Positions 56,456-64,000 of a stretch of DNA of 64,000 nt are shown here, piece after piece. Within the stretch, counting starts at the first letter, position 1; every line of letters starts with the position of its first letter. Position numbers and translations under genes: made by a program. Source of the DNA: Flammeovirgaceae bacterium BBD 1991-12 (GTDB lineage Bacteria; Bacteroidota; Bacteroidia; Cytophagales; Cyclobacteriaceae); contig LYSV01000035.1 in the NCBI GenBank assembly GCA_001657315.1, positions 1 through 64,000 of the forward strand, read 5' to 3'. The notes under the pieces were generated by a model. It searched no databases and was not told the origin of the DNA. It was given only the letters and a program-made list of their open reading frames with translations.

Positions 56456-59407
56456 CTATCGAATGATCTGAACCCATCCCTTAATCTCCTGTTTGGCATT
56501 GCCTGGGTCTACGGTATCAAAAATGACCTCGGCAAGATAATAGTAAACTCCAGCTGACAGTTCTCCACCGTTGTCCCCTCTGCCATCCCAGTTGATCAAC
56601 TCAGGCCTCAGCCCTGGTTGAACAGGTTCGGTACCGGTCCTGCCTTCATAATGATAGACAGGTCGTCCCCAACGGTTGTACACGGTAAAATTGACCGAAA
56701 GCACGAACCGGGCGCACTTCGTGGCGTCCACAATGCCACAGTCATTGCTCAGTCCACCGTCCTCTCCTATAAAATTGGTGTCACTATAGGCGCTGAACAG
56801 CTCATTGCACAGGTCACCATTGGGAGTGAAAACATTGGGTAACTCGTAGTAGGGGCAATTATCTGCACAGAAGGTGTTACTGAATTCACTCTCGTTACCG
56901 GACCGGTCTATGGCCCTGATCCTGTAACACCCCTTGAAAGACGGCAATCCTTCATGTACAAAGCTGTCTCCGGTGGCTTCGGCGATTTTAGTGAACTCAC
57001 TATCTGTAGTAGGAGCATAGAAGATCTCATAGACCTCTATGTCATTTTTACAATCCCCTATGAAATCAGTGGTCCATGTCAGTTCATTTCGGAAATCATT
57101 GAATGAACAGGTATTGGTGCTGGTGAAGTTCTCACAATCGGGGCCGTCCAGTGTCAGCACAGGGGCACAGGGTGGGATGGTGTCGCTGGGTTGGGCACAC
57201 ACCCTTTGGGAAAAATTGAACAGAGGCCTGAGTTCCGGGCCCTGGATCTCCGGATTTCCATATGTCCCTTTGGTCAGTACACGATAACAGTACACCTGAT
57301 CTTCCTCCAGGTTGTTCGCATCTGTAAATGTGAAACCGGACTGACTTACGTCCACAGCCGCCAGAAACTCCATGTCTTCATCAGTATCCCCTTCAAATCC
57401 CCTGTAAACAATATGCTGGCTTCCCGGAGGGAAAGGTATCTGATTGGACCATGGTACCTCTGCTGTCCAGTCGAGCTGGATCTGACCGAATTCCGGAGTA
57501 GCCTCCAGTCGTACGCTACTGGCAGTGGCAGAGATCAGATCGTCATCAGAATCAGGGTCAAGCAGTGTGATCCTGTAATTGTATATCAGATCCAGTGTGT
57601 TCAGCCCGGTGTCGGTGAATCCAATGCTGTCAATGTCGGGATCCAGATCGGTTACGGTGATCTCATCCACGAGGGTGAGATTGGTTTCTCCCGAGAACCC
57701 TTCTGCCCGCTCTATACGATAGGTAAAGGGGGGTGTAAGGGTACCGGAATCGAGTGGTGCATGCCACGCCACTATGATCTCCCCATTGACCTCATCAGTT
57801 CTTCGTACGGATACATGGGTGATCACAGGCTCCTCCGCGGGTACAAATTCGAAGCAAACTTCGTCAGATACAATACTTTCCGCAAGGACGTTTCTTACCG
57901 GGGCTCCTGATGATTCAAGAAATACGGCCACCAGCCGGTAGCAGTACTTTGCGGCTGCCGCCAGGTCCTCATCGCGGTAGGTAGTGGCATCTTCAGAAAC
58001 TGTTCCGATCAGTTCATAACCTGCATTTTCCCTGATACCGGTCTCACACTCATCGGGTACATAGGGATTGGAATCCACACGCCGCCATATCTGGATCTCA
58101 TCTGCATTCTGGCAGGCGTAGCTGTCCCAGTTCAACTGAAGCGCCTGGCCGCCCTGCACCACCTCATTGAGCTGAGGTTTGGGACCTATGACCGTGATAT
58201 TCCATGTTTCAAAGCTTACAAGGTTTGGCCCGTTTTCCGGTTGATCTGTAATCTTGAACGCCACCTGATAGGGTTGATTACGTATATCAGCGCATTCCGT
58301 TTCCCACCGGAACTGCACCTCAGCCCGGGGAATAGAGGACTGCCGCTCTCCATTCCCGATGACCTCTACTCCAAAATCATCACCCAGCACCTGTGAGAAT
58401 ACTTCTATGATCACATCGTCTCCATCCGGATCAGTCCCGAAGATCGTTTCATCGATGACCGTGCCAGCCTCCACACAAATATCTTTTGGATCTGTCAGTT
58501 CCGGTCGTTCATTGTCACAATCCACCACCACGATCTGCATGTCCCTTCTCACAAATCCGAGTGGGAACCATTCACCGAATCTAAAACGATATTCCCTTAC
58601 CAGAAAAGCGATGTTGTATTCTCCTATACGGTCAGGAGCGTCCCAACTGACCTCACCGGTAAGGGGATCGATAGCAAAGGTTGGAGGGCCATTCTGAAGT
58701 TCGTTCCCCTGGTTGAAATTCTCATAAAATATAGGATCGTTGGGATCTTCATATCCGTCTACAAGAGCTCCCGCATTTCTTTTGGGAATCACCAGCTCGA
58801 AAGCTAGGCTGTCCCCGTCGGGATCAAAAGCTCCTGGGTTATGAAAAAAAGCCACTCCCGGACAGGCTCGGTCAATGGGGGGGATCTGTAATACAGGTGA
58901 GTTGTTGCAGCCCAGCGAGGCATCCAGAGTGATCTGCGTTTCAATGTGGAAGGTAGTTTCCACGGAATTATCGATATTGAGCACATTGCGGTTCCTATTA
59001 GGCTCCGTGTATCCTATGATATAGGAGGGAAGTGCGGAAGAATAGGTATACTCAAGGGTAATGCTGGTAGTGGCTACGTTCTCTCCAAGATCTTCTGTAT
59101 TACGGCTGAGTATGACTACAGATCCGTCAGGATTGAGAAAAGCGTTGATGTTATGATCGATCTCCGGCAGGTTTTCAAGGATGTTTCCATCGCCAAAATC
59201 CAATACTGTGCCTGCCCCGCCAAAGATGACCCCTTCTTCCGTATCAGTGTAAACAATAATTTTGATACGAAAAGTATTGCCGGAGCAGTTGATCCTTTCT
59301 ACTATAATTTCGCCCGCCCTGAGGTGTGTGGCGTTTGCTGGTGATGTTTTGAACAGACCAGGGACCGCTATACACAATAAAAGACTTAAGAGAGGGCTGA
59401 TTCTCAT
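56456..59407 (-). CDS. Large secreted protein with fibronectin-like domains and gliding-motility-type C-terminal domain
   Basis: 983 residues from the ATG at 59407 (MRISPLLSLLLCIAVPGLF); the frame to 59521 adds 38 residues before the signal. The N-terminal third is a series of beta-sandwich domains (THLRAGEIIVERINCSGNTFRI; a cadherin/PKD-like FAIDPLTGEVSWDAP unit). The middle has fibronectin type III-like repeats (EIIVAWHAPLDSG, YNYRITLLDPDSD). The end is a gliding-motility-associated C-terminal domain: LPNVFTPNGDLCNELF, VYNRWGRPVY and AGVYYYLAEV. This type B T9SS signal exports proteins to the surface. It is probably an adhesin or structural surface protein. Confidence 0.88.
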   Translation of the reverse strand: MRISPLLSLLLCIAVPGLFKTSPANATHLRAGEIIVERINCSGNTFRIKIIVYTDTEEGVIFGGAGTVLDFGDGNILENLPEIDHNINAFLNPDGSVVILSRNTEDLGENVATTSITLEYTYSSALPSYIIGYTEPNRNRNVLNIDNSVETTFHIETQITLDASLGCNNSPVLQIPPIDRACPGVAFFHNPGAFDPDGDSLAFELVIPKRNAGALVDGYEDPNDPIFYENFNQGNELQNGPPTFAIDPLTGEVSWDAPDRIGEYNIAFLVREYRFRFGEWFPLGFVRRDMQIVVVDCDNERPELTDPKDICVEAGTVIDETIFGTDPDGDDVIIEVFSQVLGDDFGVEVIGNGERQSSIPRAEVQFRWETECADIRNQPYQVAFKITDQPENGPNLVSFETWNITVIGPKPQLNEVVQGGQALQLNWDSYACQNADEIQIWRRVDSNPYVPDECETGIRENAGYELIGTVSEDATTYRDEDLAAAAKYCYRLVAVFLESSGAPVRNVLAESIVSDEVCFEFVPAEEPVITHVSVRRTDEVNGEIIVAWHAPLDSGTLTPPFTYRIERAEGFSGETNLTLVDEITVTDLDPDIDSIGFTDTGLNTLDLIYNYRITLLDPDSDDDLISATASSVRLEATPEFGQIQLDWTAEVPWSNQIPFPPGSQHIVYRGFEGDTDEDMEFLAAVDVSQSGFTFTDANNLEEDQVYCYRVLTKGTYGNPEIQGPELRPLFNFSQRVCAQPSDTIPPCAPVLTLDGPDCENFTSTNTCSFNDFRNELTWTTDFIGDCKNDIEVYEIFYAPTTDSEFTKIAEATGDSFVHEGLPSFKGCYRIRAIDRSGNESEFSNTFCADNCPYYELPNVFTPNGDLCNELFSAYSDTNFIGEDGGLSNDCGIVDATKCARFVLSVNFTVYNRWGRPVYHYEGRTGTEPVQPGLRPELINWDGRGDNGGELSAGVYYYLAEVIFDTVDPGNAKQEIKGWVQIIR

Positions 59408-59539
59408 ATGTTCAGATTTTGACAAGATGCTTTGTGAATCCAAAATCAATAACGCGGGATTTACGAATTTAGTTGCCCCCAGGCCGGTAAACCCACTCTT
59501 CTGATTAGATTTGTGCATCAATGCTGACTATTTTTACCT

Positions 59540-60649
59540 ATGAAAATCATTCGTTACATCCCCAAAACCCTTGTTTTACTCTCCATTCTGACTATCCTTG
59601 TTCTGCTATGGACCGGGTATTCCATGGAAACAGGCCCGGCTGTGTTGGTCTTCTTCCTGTCTCTGGCTCTTGTGATAAGAAGGTCCGGCCTGCCGTCCGG
59701 ATTTTCGTTTACCTTCATCATATTCGCCGCTGTGAGCGCTTCGCTGTATTATCCCTCTGTTTTTCTTGAGATAGGTGGTTTTGATCTTAAGGCGTTGATC
59801 GTGCCACTGCTGATGATCATTATGTTTGGCATGGGTACCACCATGAGCTTTGACGATTTCGTTGGGGTCCTGAAAATGCCAAAAGGAGTTTTGGTAGGCA
59901 TGACCTGTCAGTTTACCATTATGCCCACTATAGGATATACACTGGCCTATGTTTCCGGGTTGCCGGCAGAGATAGCAGCAGGCATCATCCTGGTCGGTTG
60001 TTCACCCAGCGGCCTGGCTTCCAATGTTATGTCCTACATATCCAAAGCCAATCTGGCGCTTTCCATAACCCTAACTGCGGTAGCTACACTACTCTCTCCA
60101 CTGGTTACACCTACCCTTATGAAGCTGCTGGCGGATCAGTTGGTGCCTATAGACTTTGTAAGCATGTTCCTGAGTATTGTGAAGATCGTTATTCTACCGG
60201 TCGTGGCCGGTCTTTTGTTCCATAAATTCGCCCATGGTCGTTTTCAGTGGCTGGATAAGGTGATGCCCATGGTTTCTATGGCCGGTATTGTTATTATTAT
60301 TGCCATTATCACGGCTGCCGGCCGCGACTCCCTGTTGTCAATTGGTTTTACGCTCATTGGTGTGGTACTTGTACATAACTTTGCCGGTTACCTGCTGGGC
60401 TACTGGGGTTGCCGGTGGCTGGGGGTAGACAGGAGATCGTCCCGAACGATTGCTTTTGAGGTAGGCATGCAAAACTCAGGCCTGGCCTCCGGAATAGCGC
60501 TGGAAATGGGTAGGGTGGCTACCATGGGACTGGCACCGGCGGTATTCGGACCGTTGATGAATATTACAGGATCCTCTCTGGCCACATGGTGGCGGGGGAA
60601 ACCCGTTGAAGAAGAATCAGGCAAGGAAATGGAGGCAAAGGCCCTGTGA
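59540..60649 (+). CDS. Bile acid:sodium symporter (BASS) family transporter
   Basis: 369 residues with about 10 membrane helices. Family signatures are MFGMGTTMSFDDFVGVLKMPKGVLVGM, GIILVGCSPSGLASNVMSYISKANLALSI as the central block, and VGMQNSGLASGIALEMG in the second crossing helix. Bacterial BASS proteins carry organic anions such as pantoate, pyruvate or keto acids with sodium; bile acids are not implied. It is divergent from the large surface-protein gene with 132 bp between. Confidence 0.9.
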   Translation: MKIIRYIPKTLVLLSILTILVLLWTGYSMETGPAVLVFFLSLALVIRRSGLPSGFSFTFIIFAAVSASLYYPSVFLEIGGFDLKALIVPLLMIIMFGMGTTMSFDDFVGVLKMPKGVLVGMTCQFTIMPTIGYTLAYVSGLPAEIAAGIILVGCSPSGLASNVMSYISKANLALSITLTAVATLLSPLVTPTLMKLLADQLVPIDFVSMFLSIVKIVILPVVAGLLFHKFAHGRFQWLDKVMPMVSMAGIVIIIAIITAAGRDSLLSIGFTLIGVVLVHNFAGYLLGYWGCRWLGVDRRSSRTIAFEVGMQNSGLASGIALEMGRVATMGLAPAVFGPLMNITGSSLATWWRGKPVEEESGKEMEAKAL

Positions 60650-60694
60650 GCAGGATCGGTTTTGTCGGCAGTTGTTCTGAGTTCGACTATATGC

Positions 60695-61291
60695 TTAATT
60701 CCTCACAAGATGAAGAACCCCTGACATTTGTGAATAATTATCCCGGAATGACCATGTGATGCCGTTTTCAGGAGCGGAAACCTCAAAGGTACCATACCCC
60801 GTGGTGCCCATAATAGTACTATAAGAAAATTCTCCTGTTTTACCCTTAAGGGTACCTTCCCCTGATGCTGTGATACCTACTACAGATACCTCCTGAAAGG
60901 TAAAAAATTGTCCGTTTTGTTCTATAGTATACGTTGCACCGGATTGACGATCATACCAGATCCCCGAGATGTTCTTCAGATCACTGTTGGTCTCCAGGCG
61001 CCGGACAGGAGAGGTTCCTTGTTGGTGAGTGTAATCCGATATTCTCTTCTCAGCTGCCTCCAGCAGATCAGTTAGCTCCTGTTGTCGCCTTTCGAGAGCT
61101 GCTATATCCTTTTCCGATAGATTTTCAGTGGATTCAGGCGGATCCCCCAGGGTGCGATAGTTTTCCGCGGAGTGTTTGGCGCCTTCTTTGTCCAGGCCAA
61201 GGTAAAACAGTATTACCGAGGTAAGGACAGTGGTAGTCACGCCTACAATAATTGGTTTCATTAACCCTTCCGATCTCTTTTCTGCCGCCAT
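60695..61291 (-). CDS. Uncharacterized membrane-anchored protein
   Basis: 198 residues from the ATG at 61291 (MAAEKRSEGLMKPII); the frame to 61378 has a less likely start. One membrane helix (about 11-31, IIVGVTTTVLTSVILFYLGL), then a charged coiled coil (DIAALERRQQELTDLLEAAEKR). The C-terminal domain is beta-rich (IWYDRQSGATYTIEQNGQFFTFQEV), resembling a small lipocalin-like sheet. No family recognised. It is convergent with the BASS gene. Confidence 0.65.
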   Translation of the reverse strand: MAAEKRSEGLMKPIIVGVTTTVLTSVILFYLGLDKEGAKHSAENYRTLGDPPESTENLSEKDIAALERRQQELTDLLEAAEKRISDYTHQQGTSPVRRLETNSDLKNISGIWYDRQSGATYTIEQNGQFFTFQEVSVVGITASGEGTLKGKTGEFSYSTIMGTTGYGTFEVSAPENGITWSFRDNYSQMSGVLHLVRN

Positions 61292-61584
61292 ATCACGAAT
61301 AGTAAACAATAGATATTCATTAGTGATGGACCACAATGAAAGTAACCCGATTTTCACATCAAATGGTAGAGAAAACATGAACAGAAATTTATTTTCGCGC
61401 TAAGAGTAACCGGACAAAATCATGATCGCCCTTTATAGATTAAGGGCGTTCTGTCGGTGGATAAGCTGCTATGCTGCGGTTGTTTTGAAATTTATTTGAT
61501 ACATTCTTTTCCATAATGCATTTGATTGATATGGATTATTGCTCTGAATCCTTAGTTTAGAGACAACACAGTCCCTGAGCCCGC

Positions 61585-62082
61585 ATGAATAAAAAGGTGG
61601 ATATCAATACCGGAAAACTCTTCCCTGCCGCATTTATCTTTTTTGGAGTGCTGCTGGCCGGTATTGGCGGCTGGTTACTTCTCACAGGAAACGTGGTGTT
61701 TGGTTTGCTTCTGCTGCCCGTAAGTTTGGTTTTGACTACCTCACGTTATGGTTTGGAAATCGATGTAAGTGAACGTTTTTACAATGAGTACATCCAAATT
61801 GCAGGGGTCAGGAGAAACAACCGTAAGAAATATACCACCGCAGATCGCCTGTACGTTAAGCAGGGCAACGTATCGCAAACCATGACATCCTACGGCGGGT
61901 CCGTTTCCACGTTAAGGGAAAAGATCTACAGCGGATACCTGGTATTTTCAGACCATGAGAAGCTACATATACTTGACAGTGGAAACAAGGATAAACTGCT
62001 GAAAAAACTCGAGCCTGTAGCCAGAGCCTTGGATATACACATTACTGACTACTCTGAAGATACCGGTAATTCAGAAAGGTGA
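61585..62082 (+). CDS. Uncharacterized protein with two membrane helices
   Basis: 165 residues. A membrane hairpin occupies about residues 11-50 (FPAAFIFFGVLLAGIGGWLLL, then VFGLLLLPVSLVLTT). A cytoplasmic domain of about 110 residues follows (YNEYIQIAGVRRNNRKKY, KIYSGYLVFSDHEKLHILDS), which looks like a PH-like membrane-associated sheet. No family assigned. It stands alone. Confidence 0.65.
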   Translation: MNKKVDINTGKLFPAAFIFFGVLLAGIGGWLLLTGNVVFGLLLLPVSLVLTTSRYGLEIDVSERFYNEYIQIAGVRRNNRKKYTTADRLYVKQGNVSQTMTSYGGSVSTLREKIYSGYLVFSDHEKLHILDSGNKDKLLKKLEPVARALDIHITDYSEDTGNSER

Positions 62083-62191
62083 TCTTTTGGCAGAATTCCC
62101 TACGTTTCCCATGGTTATTGATTAGCGGGTTATGCAGTGACCCAGTCCCTAATAACTTAATAACCAATAACTCAATAACCAATAGTCCACA

Positions 62192-62641
62192 TCAGAGCAA
62201 TCTTCTCTTGTCAGGCTCGAGCCAGAGTGCCCTGCCACGGAGAGAGAAAAGGCGCTCCCGCGAATAAAACTGTAACGGAAGATCCCGCGAGCTCTGAGCA
62301 CTATTGAACAGCAGTTTGGCAAGCTCGCCCAATGATTTGCCTGGGTTTTGTCTCACAAACCTATGTAGGATGGACAGCCAGAAGCGGGTAAGGGTTTCAT
62401 GATAGCCGCCATGGCAATCATTGGTTATGCCTACCCTGTCATTGTAGGTGATTATTCCCTGCCGCATTAAAAGGATCGCTTCTTCACGGGTATGGTGTGA
62501 AACAAACCACAAACCCACAGCAAGGTGCGCCTTATGTGTCCATTTCTCCAGAGGCAATGTCTTTGAGTTGAAGTCTTTGGCGAGTTGCTCTATTTCATTG
62601 GTTCCGGAATATTGTTTTTTTAGTGTACGTATGATGATCAT
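62192..62641 (-). CDS. Uncharacterized helical protein
   Basis: 149 residues from the ATG at 62641 (MIIIRTLKKQYSG); upstream codons to 62695 overlap the glnA terminator. Mostly helical, with WTHKAHLAVGLWFVSHHTREEA, NDCHGGYHETLTRFWL and a C-terminal PLQFYSRERLFS. The conserved-looking His residues (WTHKAH, HGGYHET) could bind a metal. I have the impression of a widespread small uncharacterized family but cannot name it. It follows glnA on the same strand but is separated by a strong terminator. Confidence 0.65.
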   Translation of the reverse strand: MIIIRTLKKQYSGTNEIEQLAKDFNSKTLPLEKWTHKAHLAVGLWFVSHHTREEAILLMRQGIITYNDRVGITNDCHGGYHETLTRFWLSILHRFVRQNPGKSLGELAKLLFNSAQSSRDLPLQFYSRERLFSLRGRALWLEPDKRRLL

Positions 62642-62662
62642 TCCACGGTTAATTAGAAGGTT

Positions 62663-62692
62663 AAAAAAATGAAAGGGCCCGAAGGCCCTTTT
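62663..62692 (-). terminator. Intrinsic terminator of glnA
   Basis: On the minus strand an 8-bp stem (AAAGGGCC arm at 62672-62679, complement at 62684-62691) closes on a C(TTCG)G tetraloop, followed within two bases by seven T (62663-62669). This is a textbook terminator directly after the glnA stop at 62695. Confidence 0.85.
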
Positions 62693-62694
62693 CA

Positions 62695-63716
62695 CTAGAC
62701 CAATTGTTCCAGCTTCCTGTCCCTTTTTACACTATTAAGTGTTTTAAGGATCTCTGCTGCCACCTTGTACGGGTCGGCATTGGAAGCTGGCCTCCGGTCT
62801 TCCAGGTAGCCCTTCCAGTTGTTGGCAGGTACTGAAACAGGTATTCTGATAGAAGCCCCACGGTCGCTGATGCCAAAGCTGAACTTTTCAATATTCTGCG
62901 TCTCGTGCAAACCGGTAAGTCGCTTATGGTGTAGGCCGCAATATGCTCTGCGTGGCGGTGGGCAAATGCGTCACAAATGGTCTTCATCAGTTCCTCGCCC
63001 CCTACATTTCTCATTAAGGCGGTTGAAAAATTGGTGTGCAGGCCTGAACCGTTCCAGTCGCCTTCCACAGGTTTGGGGTGGAAGTCTACGACACAGTCAT
63101 ATTTCTCCGACGTTCTTTCCAGCAGGTACCTGGCCATGAGCAGATCATCGGCGGCTTTCTTGGCGCCTTTGCCAAACACTTGGAATTCCCACTGGCCTAT
63201 CATTACTTCGGCATTTACTCCTGTAATGGCTATTCCGTTTTTCAGACTTTGGGACAGGTGATCTTCCACCAGTTGCCTGCCGGTTACCTTACCGGTGCCT
63301 ACGCCGCAATAGTATTTTCCCTGAGGAGCAGGGAATCCGTGCTCAGGAAACCCACAGGGCTTGCCGTCTTCGCTAAGCACATACTCCTGCTCAAACCCCA
63401 GCCAGAGGTCTTCATCATCCTCGAAAAGGGAGCGTGTGTTGGAAATATGTGGTGTTCCATCAGCATTCAGGACTTCACAAAGCACCAGGTAGCCATCTTC
63501 ACGGTCGTGGTCTTTGTAAACCCGCACCGGTTGCAACAGACAGTCGGAAGAACTGCCCTCAGCCTGGTGGGTAGAGCTTCCGTCGAATGACCATACAGGC
63601 AGCGCATCCAGCTCGCCTTTGTAGTCATCCAGTGGCAGAATTTTTGTCTTGCTCCTGAAACAGGGCTCTGGCAGGTAGCCGTCGAGCCAGACGTATTCAA
63701 ATTTAAGTTGTTTCAT
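62695..63716 (-). pseudogene. glnA: Glutamine synthetase, GSII (eukaryotic) type, frameshifted
   Basis: The frame from 63716 encodes the first 260 or so residues of a GSII-type glutamine synthetase: beta-grasp start, DGSSTHQAEG, GFEQEYVL, GVNAEVMIGQWEFQV and NGSGLHTNFST. After HIAAY (near 62933) it leaves the family sequence. The rest continues in another frame as HHKRLTGLHETQNI ... ISDRGASIRIP to the stop at 62695. Restoring a second copy of the 7-mer CGGCCTA (reverse of 62932-62938) yields AAYGLHHKRLTG, the conserved family motif, and a 342-residue protein of normal size. This is either a real slippage mutation or a collapsed repeat in the data. The upstream gene is an ammonium transporter, 28 bp away. 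Confidence 0.88.
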
Positions 63717-63744
63717 AGTTACAGAAATTTTAAGGTTAGATAAA

Positions 63745-64000
63745 TTATTGTGAAAAGCTTGTTTCCTTGTGGTAAGAGCTGTCTATGCCCTTGATCTCGA
63801 TCTCTTCGTCTATTCTGGCTCCTTTGGTGATCAGACAGGTCAGCTTGTAGAGGATCACTGTACCCAGCGCAGAAAAAACGATTGTGACCAGCACGGCAAT
63901 GGATTGAGATAGCAGCTGAGCAGGATTACCATACAGCAGGCCGGCCTCTCCGTTCACCGCCGGATTGGCAAAAACTCCGGTGGCCAGGGATCCCCATATA
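63745..64000 (-). CDS. amt: Ammonium transporter, C-terminal part (runs off window)
   Basis: The frame is open from the right edge to the stop at 63745, giving the last 84 or so residues. GSLATGVFANPAVNG, then LLSQSIAVLVTIVFSALGTVILYKL and the cytoplasmic tail GARIDEEIEIKGIDSSYH match the end of Amt/AmtB proteins, including the E-E-E-x-x-G-x-D tail region. It conducts ammonia into the cell. It precedes glnA on the same strand by 28 bp, so uptake and assimilation are cotranscribed. Confidence 0.88.
   Translation of the reverse strand, partial: IWGSLATGVFANPAVNGEAGLLYGNPAQLLSQSIAVLVTIVFSALGTVILYKLTCLITKGARIDEEIEIKGIDSSYHKETSFSQ

Noticed and set aside
57191-57910. 239-residue + strand open frame opposite the large surface protein
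   Set aside because: Lies antisense to fibronectin-like repeats of a well-supported secreted protein.

Overview
The window looks like the chromosome of a free-living, probably marine member of the Bacteroidota, most likely Cytophagales. The evidence is a SusC/SusD pair, two large ASPIC/UnbV lipoproteins, a Por-type (T9SS) C-terminal sorting domain, a gliding-motility-type C-terminal domain, a fused SerB-SerA, eukaryotic-type (GSII) glutamine synthetase and several exact Bacteroidota promoter -7 boxes (TAnnTTTG). No rRNA, tRNA, CRISPR array or complete insertion sequence was seen. A 16-codon fragment at the left edge may be the start of an IS630-type transposase.

Region 1 (226-19120) is a polysaccharide utilization locus on the + strand: a membrane-spanning Y_Y_Y/LuxR-type regulator, SusC, SusD, two tandem UnbV/FG-GAP lipoproteins, a GH26-like lipoprotein, a sugar porter and a cytoplasmic GH43 beta-xylosidase. 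GH26 resembling 1,3-xylanases together with a GH43 exo-xylosidase suggests an algal beta-1,3-xylan or related xylan as substrate. The surface lipoprotein would cut the chain, SusCD would import pieces to the periplasm, the MFS porter would move oligomers inward and GH43 would finish them.

Region 2 (19179-22677) holds a soluble PAS histidine kinase, a sterol desaturase-like membrane hydroxylase and an aldo/keto reductase. Region 3 (22788-34250) is a second sugar module built around a divergent promoter with two GCAAACGTT operator-like sites. To the left is an NupG-like permease coupled to a secreted CBM9-like protein. To the right are a Gfo/Idh/MocA dehydrogenase, a sugar isomerase/epimerase, a 1229-residue periplasmic lipoprotein (cytochrome c + PA14 + sorbosone-dehydrogenase-like propeller + 3-keto-disaccharide hydrolase domain), a Tat-type exported TIM-barrel epimerase and a TonB-dependent receptor. 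This reads as an oxidative (keto-sugar) route for taking apart glycosides and is the most attractive candidate for an undescribed system.

Region 4 (34379-51000) is mainly housekeeping: a thymidylate-kinase-like protein with an unknown C-terminal half, a DUF4301 protein, gyrB, a TonB-C protein, two secreted proteins of which one is an M43-type protease, a cyclophilin, a DUF4442 thioesterase-like protein, dinB, tldD/tldE and serB-serA. The 530-base gap that follows contains a promoter with two palindromes and an intrinsic terminator that together outline a candidate small RNA of about 105 nt.

Region 5 (51471-64000) has a DUF72 protein, an NCS1-type permease coupled to a 61-residue membrane protein, a sialate O-acetylesterase, a 983-residue cell-surface protein, a BASS-family transporter, several uncharacterized small genes and the amt-glnA pair. 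glnA carries a frameshift that is exactly explained by collapse of a 7-bp tandem repeat. Two related dispersed palindromes containing AGTTCAATGTTCAA occur near 26.2 kb and 49.0 kb. All calls come from reading the sequence; no database search was run.
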